A stretch of 64,000 nucleotides of DNA from Chryseobacterium sp. 36-9 (lineage in GTDB: Bacteria > Bacteroidota > Bacteroidia > Flavobacteriales > Weeksellaceae), in NCBI GenBank assembly GCA_001898785.1, contig MKVE01000020.1:1-64000 (forward strand), written 5' to 3'. Of the stretch, positions 9,138 to 18,938 are shown one piece after another. Both the position numbers and the translations under genes were made by a program. Numbering within the stretch: position 1 is the first letter of the stretch; the number at the start of each line of letters is the position of its first letter. The notes under the pieces are model-generated. The model worked only from the letters and a program-made list of their open reading frames with translations, was not told where the DNA came from and did no database searches.

Positions 9138-9974
9138 TTATTTTAATTCTTGCGTTTTTACAGCATCCATATCGCCGTAGTCCATATTTTCTCCCGCCAT
9201 TCCCCAGATAAATGTATAATTTGAAGTCCCAACACCAGAGTGGATAGACCATTCCGGAGAGATTACAGCATCTCTATTTTTAAGGAAAATGTGTCTTGTT
9301 TCCTGAGGTTGTCCCATAAAGTGTGAAATCGATTGCCCGTCTTCCAAATCGAAGTAGAAGTAAGCTTCCATTCTTCTGGTATGCGTGTGAGAAGGCATTG
9401 TATTCCAAACGCTTCCTTCGTGCAATTCGGTCATTCCCATTTGAAGTTGGCAAGTTTCCAAAACGCTGTTTACCAATAATTTGTTAATGGTTCTTCTGTT
9501 TGCATATTTGGTTTCGCCCAATTCTACGATTTCAGCTTCATTCTTTGTAATTTTCTTTGTTGGATAAGACTGATGAGCTGGTGCAGAATTGATGTAGAAA
9601 TATGCTTGATTTCCGTCTATGTTTTCGAAAATAACTTCTTTGTTTCCTTTTCCTATATATAAGGCTTCCTTATTATTAAGTTCGTAAGCGGTTCCGTCAA
9701 CAGTCACTTTTCCTTTCCCACCAACATTGATGATGCCGATTTCTCTTCTATCTAGAAAGTTTTCAGCTTTTAGTTCATCAATTGTTTCAAGCTTTAAAAC
9801 TTTATCAGTAGGCATAGCTCCTCCAACAATTAATCTATCATACATGGTATAGACTAATTTGATTTGACCTTCCTGAAATAAATTGTTGATCAGGAATTCT
9901 CTTCTAAGATCTTCGGTAGTATATTTTTTTGCATCATCCGGATGATGAGCGTATCTGAATTCTGAAGTTGTCAT
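9138..9974 (-). CDS. kduI: 4-deoxy-L-threo-5-hexulose-uronate ketol-isomerase
   Basis: Isomerises the linear unsaturated-uronate product to 2,5-diketo-3-deoxygluconate. I start it at the ATG at 9974, giving 278 residues, the same length as E. coli KduI. With this numbering the cupin metal ligands fall at H196, H198, E203 and H245, which as I recall match the E. coli enzyme. In-frame ATGs further upstream (10025 and 10106) would add residues with no family counterpart, and the one at 10025 lies across the LacI-type operator. This is the first gene of the uronate operon; its leader contains the operator. Confidence 0.94.
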   Translation of the reverse strand: MTTSEFRYAHHPDDAKKYTTEDLRREFLINNLFQEGQIKLVYTMYDRLIVGGAMPTDKVLKLETIDELKAENFLDRREIGIINVGGKGKVTVDGTAYELNNKEALYIGKGNKEVIFENIDGNQAYFYINSAPAHQSYPTKKITKNEAEIVELGETKYANRRTINKLLVNSVLETCQLQMGMTELHEGSVWNTMPSHTHTRRMEAYFYFDLEDGQSISHFMGQPQETRHIFLKNRDAVISPEWSIHSGVGTSNYTFIWGMAGENMDYGDMDAVKTQELK

Positions 9975-10010
9975 TTCCTTATTATATAAATGTGAACTAA
10001 AACTAATTTG

Positions 10011-10024
10011 TGTAATCGATTGCA
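10011..10024. promoter_or_regulatory. LacI-type operator upstream of kduI operon
   Basis: TGTAATCGATTGCA, a near-perfect 14-bp palindrome with the central CG typical of LacI-family sites. It lies 37 nt upstream of the kduI start, so it is inside the expected transcript leader, a position suited to roadblock repression. Confidence 0.8.
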
Positions 10025-10623
10025 TTAAAAACTGCTCTTTTTGGCACAGAAAATAATTTCTGTAAATATATATATAAATATTAACCAAGAAAGAAAAAAA
10101 AAACAAATTAATTATAAATGTTTAATAGTCAGATGTTTATTAATGAATAATTGAATTTTTTAAGCTCATAAGGTAGTGTTTTGGATGCTTAATTTTGCAC
10201 AGTAAAACTAATTTTCATGCAAAAATTTGTCATTTGTTGCTTTTCTTGCTAAAAACTATTTTTCAGAATAAAATAATTATTAAGTATTTGATAAATAAGT
10301 ATTTATGCTTTTGTTTTAGGTTTTGTAAAACAATGACTAAGATTTTAACTCATTTTTGATTTTAAGATGAAAAAAAGGGATTTTTTATAAAATTAAGTCC
10401 ATTAAGTTAAATTTTGGTTAAATAAAATTGCACAAAACTCTATTTTATGGTCTTAAATTAATCAAACTAAATGTTAAATAAAAGTTAATTTCTATGATGG
10501 TTCGTTTTATAACCTAAAATTTAATTAGTCATAATTTATTATAAATCAATAATTTATTATTGTTTGTTGTTAATGATAATTCATTATGTTAAATTAATAT
10601 TAATAAAAAAATGATTTTTTTTA

Positions 10624-10653
10624 TTTGTCAATTGAAAAATAATCTTAGTTTAG
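10624..10653 (+). promoter_or_regulatory. Candidate susC promoter
   Basis: TTTG at 10624-10627 and TAGTTTAG at 10646-10653, separated by 18 nt, fit the Bacteroidetes -33/-7 pattern with one mismatch in the -7 box. The box ends 29 nt before the operator, close to the 26 nt seen at the two other operator-bearing promoters (27465 and 28709). Confidence 0.45.
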
Positions 10654-10682
10654 TCAAGTTAAGAAAAGTTTCAAATTTAAAG

Positions 10683-10696
10683 TGCAATCGATTGCA
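10683..10696. promoter_or_regulatory. LacI-type operator upstream of susC
   Basis: TGCAATCGATTGCA, a perfect 14-bp palindrome, 70 nt upstream of the susC start. It is the best-matching copy in the window and probably the consensus site of the LacI-family protein at 33944. Confidence 0.82.
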
Positions 10697-10766
10697 TTTT
10701 TATTGTGAAATTTCTAACTATTTTAAGTAAATAATTACTAAAATTTATAAAAACTAAAAAATATCT

Positions 10767-13700
10767 ATGAGTGGTTTAAAATTAGGTATTCAAAGTGCTT
10801 TTGTAAAGACGACTATTGCATCGGTCTTTTTACTGCCGGCATTTGGATTAGCTCAAGAATTAATTAAAATTTCCGGAACTATCACGTCTGATCAAAAGAA
10901 GCCTTTGTCAAATGTCGAGATCTCTGTAAGGAATTCTAAATTCTCTACAATGACAGATAAATCCGGAAAATATGAATTGAACGTTCCAAAAACTGCTACA
11001 CTTGTGATTCGGTCCAAAGGTTTTGAAGAGCAGGAAGTGGAAGTCAACGGTAGAACTGTTATTAATGTTTCATTATCAAAATTTGATAGTAATAAGGAGA
11101 AAGCGATTGATGAAGTGGTTTTGGTGGGATATACAACTGTGTCTAAAAAAGATGTGACCAATTCCATCGCTTCCGTAAAAGGAGAACAATTGGCTGATAT
11201 GCCTGTAAATAGTGCGGCAGAAGCTATCCAGGGCAGAATGGCTGGTGTACAGGTAACTTTTGGCGAAGGTTCGCCAGGATCTGATCCCGAAATTAAAGTC
11301 AGAGGTGGCACGTCTATCACTCAGGATAATGCGCCGCTTTATATAGTGGACGGAATCCAGATGGATAATGCCTTATCCCTAATCTCTCCAAAAGAAATTG
11401 AATCTATAGAGGTTCTTAAGGATGCGTCTTCAACTTCAATTTATGGTGCAAGAGGAGCAAATGGAGTAGTTCTGATCACAACAAAAAGCGGTAGAAAAAA
11501 TGCTAAAACCACCATTAACTATAATGGTTATACAGGTGTTAGAACAATTGCAAAAACTCTGGATGTGATGAGTCCTTATGATTTTGTCCAGTATCAGTAT
11601 GAGCTTCGTAACAAAGATGGTTACCAGGATCAGATCGATAAGTTTATACAACTTTATGGCAATTATAATCCGACTTATGATGATAATGGGCAGTTGATAG
11701 ATGTGGGAATTGATAAATATAGAACTATCAAGACCAAAAACTGGCAGGATGAAGTTTTTGGAAAAGAGGCATTCAATTATACTCATAATATCAACATTTC
11801 CGGAGGGAATTCCAATTCGGCATTTACATTGGCATTGAATCATGTGGAAGAAGATGGGATTATGCTTAATTCCGGCTACAAAAGAAGTATGGCCAATTTC
11901 AAATATGATTTTGATATCAGTAAGAAACTGAAAGTAGGATTGACCGCAAGATACAGCAGGACTTCGATTCTGGGAGCGGGAACATCCTCGTCAGGAACCC
12001 AGACAACCAACAGGCTCAGAAATGTTATCCGTTATAAGCCATTTGAGAACGGTATTAGCTTAGGTGCCGGCTCTGATGAGTTCGATACAGATGATTATGC
12101 AACTACCAACCTTGTTAACCCGGTTTTGCTTGCCAACAACGAAATAAAATATAATGATGTTAATAACTTATTCCTGAATGGAGTTATTACGTATAATATT
12201 TTTAAGGATTTAACATTCAAAAGTACCATTGGTTATGTCCAGAATGATCAGGATATCAAGCAGTTTTCCGGACCATCCACTTATCTGTCAAGGATCAATT
12301 CTGATATGTCTGTGGTTCAGCTAACAAGTACTCAAAGCAGAAGAATAACAAATAGTAATACGCTTGCTTATAAAAAGAAATTTGGCAAAAGCAAATTAGA
12401 TCTATTGCTTGGGCAGGAAATTGTACAAACAGACGGCGAAAAGACGGATATGACAATCAGATGGTTGCCGACTTCTTTATCAGCAACTCAGGCTTTTGCA
12501 AATATTGTCCTTGCAATGCCGCCTATGGGAATGGTTCAGGAAGCTCCTATTGCAGCAGCTCAGCCTCCAATGAGACTGGCTTCATTCTTTGCAAGAGCCA
12601 ATTATATCTACAACAACAAGTATATTGCGACGGTATCTATAAGAAGAGATGGATCTAATTCTTTTGGGTATTCTAATAGATGGGCCAATTTCCCTTCAGC
12701 ATCTTTGGCCTGGAAAATTGGCGAAGAAAACTTCCTGAAGGATTCCAAAATTGTAAATGACCTTAAATTACGTGCAGGTTATGGACAATCCGGGAATGAT
12801 AGAATTGCTTCTTTCACATTTGATACTTTCTATATGCCGTCAAGTACCTATGGATATACTGGTGGAGTAGGAATTATTACAGGAGCGGCGCCAATAAACA
12901 TTATGCCGAATCGTAACATCAAATGGGAAGCAACCGTTTCTCAGAATGTGGGTATAGATTTTACATTGTTTAATAAAAGAGTCTATGGAGCACTTGACGG
13001 ATATATCACGGACACTAAAGATTTATTATTATTAGCTAAAATTCCTCAAACTTCCGGATATGAGTATCAATATCAAAATTCCGGAAAAACTCAAAATAAA
13101 GGTATCGAATTCAGTTTGGGAGCTATTATCGTTGGTAATGAAAACTTTACCTGGAAAACTGATTTCAACATCGCTGCTAACAAAAATGTCATAAAAAGTT
13201 TAGGGTCTTTAACACAGTCCGGAACAGATTATTATCTTCAGCCATCAGGATGGGTTAATAACTTATTTGACTTCAAAGTTCAGATAGGTGCACCTGTGGG
13301 AACATTTTATGGGTATGTTACGGAAGGCAGATATGAGCTAAGCGACTTTGATTACAATGCAACTAACCGTACTTATAAGCTGAAAGACGGAATTCCGAGT
13401 TCAAGCTCTGTTGCTTTAGGAAACAAAGCGCCTCAGCCGGGAGATTTGAAATTAAGAGATTTGAATGGTGACGGGGTAATTGATACAAAAGACCAGACCG
13501 ATCTTGGGAATGCCCAACCTAAGTTTTATGGAGGATTTAATCAGACATTCCGTTACAAAAATTTTGACATGAGTTTATTCTTCAATTTCTCTGTCGGAAA
13601 TAAAGTGTATAATGCTAATAAAATTGAATTTACAACCAAGTACCAATATACAGATCAGAACATGTTAGCAGAAATGGCAAATCGTTGGAAGTGGTTCAAT

Positions 13701-14057
13701 GCAGATGGTGTGAAAGTTACAGATCCTACGGAGTTGGCAGCTCTTAATGCCAATACTACAATGTGGACACCAACCGGCGGTAACTATTTTCTGCATTCTT
13801 ATGCAATAGAAGACGGTTCTTTTCTAAGACTTAATAACATAACAATAGGCTATTCTTTACCAAAAGATTCTCTTAAAATGCTTGGTATAACCAATTTCAG
13901 ATTGTATGCAACAGCCAATAATGTATTCACTATCACAGGTTACTCTGGCTATGATCCGGAAGTGAGTACAAGAAAAAGCACGCTTACACCAGGGGTAGAT
14001 TATGCGGCTTTTCCGCGAAGCAGATTTTTCTTAACCGGTATTGATGTAACTTTTTAA
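10767..14057 (+). CDS. susC: SusC-like TonB-dependent outer-membrane receptor
   Basis: Outer-membrane importer for oligogalacturonides, energised by TonB. The 1096 residues comprise a signal peptide (cleavage near LAQ, about residue 30), a carboxypeptidase-regulatory-like beta-sandwich (about 32-110), the EVVLVGY segment typical of SusC proteins at the junction with the plug, the plug with SIEVLKDASSTSIYGARGAN (about 210-232), and a beta-barrel ending in aromatic FFLTGIDVTF. It is followed 9 nt later by its SusD partner. Expression is probably under the perfect LacI-type operator at 10683. Ligand is inferred from the surrounding pectinases. Confidence 0.95.
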   Translation: MSGLKLGIQSAFVKTTIASVFLLPAFGLAQELIKISGTITSDQKKPLSNVEISVRNSKFSTMTDKSGKYELNVPKTATLVIRSKGFEEQEVEVNGRTVINVSLSKFDSNKEKAIDEVVLVGYTTVSKKDVTNSIASVKGEQLADMPVNSAAEAIQGRMAGVQVTFGEGSPGSDPEIKVRGGTSITQDNAPLYIVDGIQMDNALSLISPKEIESIEVLKDASSTSIYGARGANGVVLITTKSGRKNAKTTINYNGYTGVRTIAKTLDVMSPYDFVQYQYELRNKDGYQDQIDKFIQLYGNYNPTYDDNGQLIDVGIDKYRTIKTKNWQDEVFGKEAFNYTHNINISGGNSNSAFTLALNHVEEDGIMLNSGYKRSMANFKYDFDISKKLKVGLTARYSRTSILGAGTSSSGTQTTNRLRNVIRYKPFENGISLGAGSDEFDTDDYATTNLVNPVLLANNEIKYNDVNNLFLNGVITYNIFKDLTFKSTIGYVQNDQDIKQFSGPSTYLSRINSDMSVVQLTSTQSRRITNSNTLAYKKKFGKSKLDLLLGQEIVQTDGEKTDMTIRWLPTSLSATQAFANIVLAMPPMGMVQEAPIAAAQPPMRLASFFARANYIYNNKYIATVSIRRDGSNSFGYSNRWANFPSASLAWKIGEENFLKDSKIVNDLKLRAGYGQSGNDRIASFTFDTFYMPSSTYGYTGGVGIITGAAPINIMPNRNIKWEATVSQNVGIDFTLFNKRVYGALDGYITDTKDLLLLAKIPQTSGYEYQYQNSGKTQNKGIEFSLGAIIVGNENFTWKTDFNIAANKNVIKSLGSLTQSGTDYYLQPSGWVNNLFDFKVQIGAPVGTFYGYVTEGRYELSDFDYNATNRTYKLKDGIPSSSSVALGNKAPQPGDLKLRDLNGDGVIDTKDQTDLGNAQPKFYGGFNQTFRYKNFDMSLFFNFSVGNKVYNANKIEFTTKYQYTDQNMLAEMANRWKWFNADGVKVTDPTELAALNANTTMWTPTGGNYFLHSYAIEDGSFLRLNNITIGYSLPKDSLKMLGITNFRLYATANNVFTITGYSGYDPEVSTRKSTLTPGVDYAAFPRSRFFLTGIDVTF

Positions 14058-14066
14058 TTCAAAAAA

Positions 14067-15887
14067 ATGAAAATTAACAGATTAATTTATATTCTTAGTT
14101 GTTTGGTTGCCTTCAGTATTTTTACATCTTGTGAAGACTTCCTTAATGCAGAAAATATTTCCAGTTCCAACGAAGCACAGCAGTTTGACAGCACTGCCGA
14201 CACTTTCAGCGCATTAATTGGTGTTTATAACCAAATAATTGGTGATGATGGATATGGACAGAGACTGAATTTATATTATCCCCAGTCGGCTGATGATTTT
14301 AAAACATCAGGAGACTATAACTGTAATGACAGAAGGGGAATCAGTACGTATGGCGCTTGTACTTCTAATCCGGATCTTAACAGACCGTTTTTAAAATTAT
14401 ATTCAGGGATTGAAAGAGCTAATCTTTGTATCAAAAACATTCCTTTATCACCAGTTTATCAGACAGGCTCAACGGCTGATAAAGCGTTAATGGATCGTTA
14501 CTATGGTGAAGCTTTGACACTGAGAGCAATGTTCTATTATGATCTTATCAAAAACTGGGGTGATGTTCCAATGCAAATGGTGCCTTCATCAGATTTGGAA
14601 TCGGTTTATTTACCAAAAACGGACAGGGATATTATTTATGATAAAATTATTGCAGACCTTGCAACTGCTGCACAATTAGTTCCTTGGAGATCAGAATCAG
14701 GAACATCTAATACAAGATTCACCAAAGCTGCTGTAAAAGGTCTTAGAGCAAGAATTGCTTTGGCTAGAGCCGGGTATTCTCTTAGAAGAGATCCAAGAGT
14801 TATGGCAAAAGGTTCTAATTCCGAGGTGTATTACAAAATTGCTTATGATGAATGCAGAGATATTATCAATTCCGGGCAACACGGTTTGAATAGCAGCTTT
14901 GAAGCAGCTTTCAGACCATTGCATGAGAATACGGAAGATGCAGCACATGAGGTTATCTTTGCAGTAGGTGCATACGGAGGTAATGCTGCAACAGATAGTA
15001 AGATTGGTTATTACAACGGAATGCGACACGATGATGCTTCTAATTGGAAAAGTAGTGGCGGTATCAATGCTATAGCAACTTATTTTTACGAATTCGGAAA
15101 ATATGATGTCAGAAGAGACCTTACCGTTGCGTCTATGCAGATCAATGCTACCAACCAGGCAATATTGTCGACCGGCGTTTTGTGTACAGACGGAAAATTC
15201 AGAAAGTCTTGGACAAATGTTACAGGAACTGCACAAAATCTTGCTATCGACTGGCCATTGTTACGTTACTCTGACATTCTTCTAATGTTTGCTGAAGCAG
15301 ATAATGAAATCAACGGCAATCCTTCTGCACAGGCTGTGGATGCGGTAAGACAAGTTAGAAACAGGGCATATGCAGGTAACTTAGGACAGGCTGGAACAAT
15401 TCCGACAGATAAAACAGGATTCTTTAATTATATTGTTCATGAGAGATTATTGGAATTCGGAGGAGAAGGTCTTAGAAAATATGACTTGATCCGTTGGAAT
15501 CTCTTAGCAACAAAAATTGCTGAAACCAGACAAAAGCTTTCAGATCTGTTAAATGGAACAGGACAGTATGCCAATGTTCCTTCTTATCTGTATTACAAGG
15601 TTTCTCCATATGACAAAACAAAATCTGCACAGGCAGCACTTCAGGCAATTGATGTGTATGTTCCTGCGGGTGTTGACAGATCAGACGTATATTATACGCC
15701 GTCAGTAGCAAATACGCCGGCAGGCTATACAAGAGTCAATTGGAGAGCAGCTATGACAGCTACTTACATCAATGATCCTGCAAAAGGATACGCCCAATAT
15801 TTTGAAGCAAATAGAAAAGAATTACTTCCTATCTATAACGATATTATACAATCAAACTATAATCTGACTCAGGATTACGGTTATTAG
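14067..15887 (+). CDS. susD: SusD/RagB-like surface glycan-binding lipoprotein
   Basis: Surface lipoprotein that caps the SusC barrel and captures oligosaccharides. The 606 residues start with a lipoprotein signal whose lipidated Cys is C22 (IFTSC). Then comes the SusD-like N-terminal region with TPR-type helices (the ALTLRAMFYYDLIKNWGDVP segment around 150-170 is a SusD hallmark) and a C-terminal RagB/SusD region with LLRYSDILLMFAEADNE and ERLLEFGGEGLRKYDLIRW. It is translationally close to susC (9-nt gap). Ligand is inferred to be pectic. Confidence 0.95.
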   Translation: MKINRLIYILSCLVAFSIFTSCEDFLNAENISSSNEAQQFDSTADTFSALIGVYNQIIGDDGYGQRLNLYYPQSADDFKTSGDYNCNDRRGISTYGACTSNPDLNRPFLKLYSGIERANLCIKNIPLSPVYQTGSTADKALMDRYYGEALTLRAMFYYDLIKNWGDVPMQMVPSSDLESVYLPKTDRDIIYDKIIADLATAAQLVPWRSESGTSNTRFTKAAVKGLRARIALARAGYSLRRDPRVMAKGSNSEVYYKIAYDECRDIINSGQHGLNSSFEAAFRPLHENTEDAAHEVIFAVGAYGGNAATDSKIGYYNGMRHDDASNWKSSGGINAIATYFYEFGKYDVRRDLTVASMQINATNQAILSTGVLCTDGKFRKSWTNVTGTAQNLAIDWPLLRYSDILLMFAEADNEINGNPSAQAVDAVRQVRNRAYAGNLGQAGTIPTDKTGFFNYIVHERLLEFGGEGLRKYDLIRWNLLATKIAETRQKLSDLLNGTGQYANVPSYLYYKVSPYDKTKSAQAALQAIDVYVPAGVDRSDVYYTPSVANTPAGYTRVNWRAAMTATYINDPAKGYAQYFEANRKELLPIYNDIIQSNYNLTQDYGY

Positions 15888-15950
15888 AAATAGAATTCTG
15901 GACTAGAATTTTTTTAAGTTATTATATTTTTAATTTTTTTTGAAGACTCA

Positions 15951-15979
15951 CTCTATCAGGATTTTATATCCTGGTAGAG
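15951..15979 (+). terminator. Hairpin after susD (attenuator or mRNA-stabilising)
   Basis: CTCTATCAGGAT and ATCCTGGTAGAG form a 12-bp stem (one wobble) around a 5-nt loop. A T-rich stretch follows only 14 nt later (GGATTTTTT), so it may be a weak terminator or a 3' stabiliser that raises susCD mRNA over the enzyme genes. Confidence 0.5.
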
Positions 15980-16132
15980 CTGAATCTAAGGGATTTTTTG
16001 TCCAAAATTTAAACAAAAACTATATTCTATTATTTAAAATTAGTTAATGAGAAGGGTTCGTTGAAGTCAACACTAATTATAATAATTACATTTTATAAAA
16101 ACTCGTAAAAGACTCATTAAAATAAATTTTAT

Positions 16133-18691
16133 ATGAATAAATTTAAACTACTTTATGTATTCTTGTTATTTGTAATGACGCAGGTATCAGGACAGTCTGT
16201 TACATTCAACGAATCTGCAGGCTGGGTAGAAACAGCCTTTGTAAAATGGCAGCCGGTAGAAAATGCCGGAAGATACAATGTTTACTATTCCGGTGAAGGC
16301 GTTGTAAACAAGCAGGTTGATGATTATTTGATTCGCAGTTACGGATCATATTTCAGAGCTGACATTTTAGGACTGAAAGCAGGTAATTATACCATTACCG
16401 TTAAACCGGTAATTTTAGGGATTGAAGGCTCAGGTTCTACAACCGGTGCTTTGACAGTTCTTCCACAGGACAGGAATGGTTTTGCCTTTAATGGTGGAAG
16501 AGTTCCAGGTGGTTACAAAGCCGACGGGACGCCAAAAGATAATGCTGTCATCTTGTATATTACAGAGAAAAGTAAAAACACGATTTCTTTTAATGTAATT
16601 ACCAGTAACAATGGAAATACGACTAATTATGTTGGGTTTCAGAACATCTTTTCCGGTATCAAAAAAGGAATTGATAAGAGACCTTATATTTTCAGGTTAG
16701 TTGGTAATATTACCGATTTTACAGATATGGAAGGCGGTGATCTTGTGGTTGAAAACAAGAACAATGATCAGAGCTATATTACTGTAGAAGGTGTTGGGAA
16801 TGATGCAACGGCAAATGGCTGGGGAATTCGTGTAAAGAATGCGACTAATATTGAGATTGCGAATCTTGGATTCATGAATTGTGACAGCAGCGAAGGCGAT
16901 AATATTGGCATGCAGCAAAACAACTCTTACATCTGGGTTCATAATAATGATTTGTTTTACGGACATGCCGGTAGCGATGCGGATCAGATCAAAGGTGACG
17001 GTGCACTGGACAACAAAGGAACTTCATACGCGACTTATTCTTACAATCATTTCTGGGATTCAGGGAAATCAAGTTTATTAGGATTGAGCGAAGGAACAAC
17101 GTCCGGATTATATGTAACATACCACCACAACTGGTTCGATCATTCAGACTCAAGACATCCAAGAGTTCGTTATTATTCGGCTCACATTTACAACAATTAT
17201 TTTGACGGAATTTCCAAATACGGTTCAGGATCTACGGAGGGCTCATCTTTATTTTTAGAAGGGAATTATTTCAGAAATTCTAAAAATCCAATGATGATCT
17301 CTTTACAAGGAACAGACGTTTGGAATCCTTCAAAACAAATGAACGATCCAACCAATCAAGGGACTTTTTCTGGAGAAGACGGGGGAATGATCAAAGCTTT
17401 TAATAATGTTATGGATGCAGATATTGCAACCAATTCTATGCGTTTTGTAGCTTATGCAGACCCGAATCCTTTATACAATATCGAAGGAAAAATCAGTTCA
17501 TTAACAGATTTTGATGCTTACCTGGCAACCTCACGTGGAGAAATAGTTCCTAACACGGTCAAATCAAAAGTAGGAGCAAATTCATATAATAATTTTGATA
17601 CAGATGCTTCTCTTTATGTAAAGAATCTATCTGTTGAAGATCCGACTGCTGCTAGAGACAGAACAAAATTATATGCAGGACGTGTACAAGGTGGCGATTT
17701 CAACTGGACTTTTGATAACGCTGTTGATGATAAATCTTATACAGTAATTACAGGCCTCAAATCAGCTTTGACTGGTTATGGAACAACTATGGTTTTTATC
17801 CAGGCAGAAGGCGGTTCACAAACTTTGGTTAACACGTCAGGAAACAAAGATCAGACGGTAACTTCAGGATCTGCAGTGGCTCCTATTGTATTTACTTGGG
17901 GTGGAGATGCGACAGATGTGTCGTTAACGGGTGTTACCAATGGTCTTACATTTACAAAAGATTCAACTGCTAAAACTGTAACAATTACCGGAACTCCGAC
18001 TCAAACTACAGTTTACACAGTTACAACAGTTGGGTCCACTGGGACAGCTGTTTCTATCAGCGGAACTGTTACAGTCGGTTCAACCGGGAATCCGGGTTCA
18101 GATGGATTGATCCATAACTTCACAACTTCCGGGAAAATAAGTACATTCTACACCATCACAGGTAACATGAATTCTACAGATGGTTCTCAGTCTTATGACG
18201 GATTTATACTGACTAAGCGTTTCAAAATGGAATCTGCTACAAGTATCAATTATACAACAACTGCAGTATCAACTTTGGTATTGGTTTTCGATGCCGATTT
18301 TGCTAAAAATGTGAAATTTGATGGCGTTAATTACACTGCGGTAAACGGTATTGTGACAATCCCTAATGTCGCAGCAGGAGCACATAGCATTACAAAAGGA
18401 GATACAACCAACCTTTATTATATTAAAACAACTTATGCATTAGCAGCCAATGATATTAATAAAGCGCAGATAACTTTATATCCAAACCCGGTTTCTGATT
18501 ATTTGCATATCAATACTGCTGGAGAAAAAATGCAAAGTATTAAAGTTTACAATTTTGCAGGTGCATTGGTTAGGAATATAACGGATGCAAAAGCAGATAC
18601 AGTTGATTTGAGAGATCTTACAACAGGTAATTACATTATCAGCATCACAACTGATAAGGGAGTAATCACTAAAAAGATTATCAAAAAATAA
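16133..18691 (+). CDS. Multidomain PL1 pectate lyase with T9SS sorting domain
   Basis: Secreted endo-lyase cleaving de-esterified homogalacturonan by beta-elimination. Order in 852 residues: signal peptide (to about 21), fibronectin-III-like domain (about 22-108), PL1 right-handed beta-helix (about 110-545), Ig-like domain (about 565-650), a beta-sandwich module (656-765) and a type A T9SS C-terminal domain starting ITLYPNP (780-852). PL1 signatures visible are IWVHNND (267-273), HHNWFDHSDSRHPRVR (331-346) with the likely catalytic R341 and partner R346, and acidic Ca2+ ligands around 281-293. The 656-765 module resembles the two small stand-alone proteins at 27550 and 28792. No operator is seen upstream; it may be read through from susCD. 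Confidence 0.92.
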   Translation: MNKFKLLYVFLLFVMTQVSGQSVTFNESAGWVETAFVKWQPVENAGRYNVYYSGEGVVNKQVDDYLIRSYGSYFRADILGLKAGNYTITVKPVILGIEGSGSTTGALTVLPQDRNGFAFNGGRVPGGYKADGTPKDNAVILYITEKSKNTISFNVITSNNGNTTNYVGFQNIFSGIKKGIDKRPYIFRLVGNITDFTDMEGGDLVVENKNNDQSYITVEGVGNDATANGWGIRVKNATNIEIANLGFMNCDSSEGDNIGMQQNNSYIWVHNNDLFYGHAGSDADQIKGDGALDNKGTSYATYSYNHFWDSGKSSLLGLSEGTTSGLYVTYHHNWFDHSDSRHPRVRYYSAHIYNNYFDGISKYGSGSTEGSSLFLEGNYFRNSKNPMMISLQGTDVWNPSKQMNDPTNQGTFSGEDGGMIKAFNNVMDADIATNSMRFVAYADPNPLYNIEGKISSLTDFDAYLATSRGEIVPNTVKSKVGANSYNNFDTDASLYVKNLSVEDPTAARDRTKLYAGRVQGGDFNWTFDNAVDDKSYTVITGLKSALTGYGTTMVFIQAEGGSQTLVNTSGNKDQTVTSGSAVAPIVFTWGGDATDVSLTGVTNGLTFTKDSTAKTVTITGTPTQTTVYTVTTVGSTGTAVSISGTVTVGSTGNPGSDGLIHNFTTSGKISTFYTITGNMNSTDGSQSYDGFILTKRFKMESATSINYTTTAVSTLVLVFDADFAKNVKFDGVNYTAVNGIVTIPNVAAGAHSITKGDTTNLYYIKTTYALAANDINKAQITLYPNPVSDYLHINTAGEKMQSIKVYNFAGALVRNITDAKADTVDLRDLTTGNYIISITTDKGVITKKIIKK

Positions 18692-18751
18692 ACTTAAATC
18701 ATCTAATGTCAGCCTGTAGCATTCAGGTCACATTATTTAATTGTTAAATTC

Positions 18752-18790
18752 ATACAGGTTTTCATCCCGAAAGGGGTGGAAACTTGTATA
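18752..18790 (+). terminator. Long hairpin after PL1 gene
   Basis: ATACAGGTTTTCATCCC and GGGGTGGAAACTTGTAT pair imperfectly around GAAA, forming a roughly 17-bp stem 60 nt behind the stop codon. It resembles a CATCCCGAAAGGGGTG-type dispersed element more than a classical terminator, because no long T-run follows directly. Confidence 0.4.
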
Positions 18791-18850
18791 TTTAAAAAGA
18801 TTGGCACGGCTCATACAAAAAAAATTTCTAGAAATAGACATCAAAAATTT

Positions 18851-18928
18851 ATAGCTCTGTAAGAGCGATATGTTTGTAGTAAAATATTAAAAAAACAAAG
18901 AGCTCCGTAGGAGCGACCTGTTAATAGA
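18851..18928. repeat. Two copies of AGCTC(C)GTAGGAGCGA-type repeat
   Basis: ATAGCTCTGTAAGAGCGATATG (18851-18872) and AAGAGCTCCGTAGGAGCGACC (18898-18918) are diverged copies of one element; each has a small GCTC...GAGC hairpin and a trailing TGTT(T/A).TAG. They end about 10 nt before the CE8 gene. Confidence 0.5.
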
Positions 18929-18938
18929 ATCAACATCA

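Larger units (their letters stand above)
10107..10766. promoter_or_regulatory. Divergent AT-rich control region between kduI and susC
   Basis: About 660 nt without a gene. It holds the susC promoter and operator at its right end (10624-10696), while the kduI operator lies just left of it (10011-10024). A 6-bp inverted repeat, CAGAAA-ATAA-TTTCTG, lies just outside at 10047-10062. I see no small ORF with convincing start and composition in the very AT-rich central part. Confidence 0.6.

Noticed and set aside
10107-10766. Small gene or RNA gene in the kduI-susC gap
   Set aside because: Very AT-rich, no frame with convincing start and composition, and no stable long hairpin apart from short palindromes.
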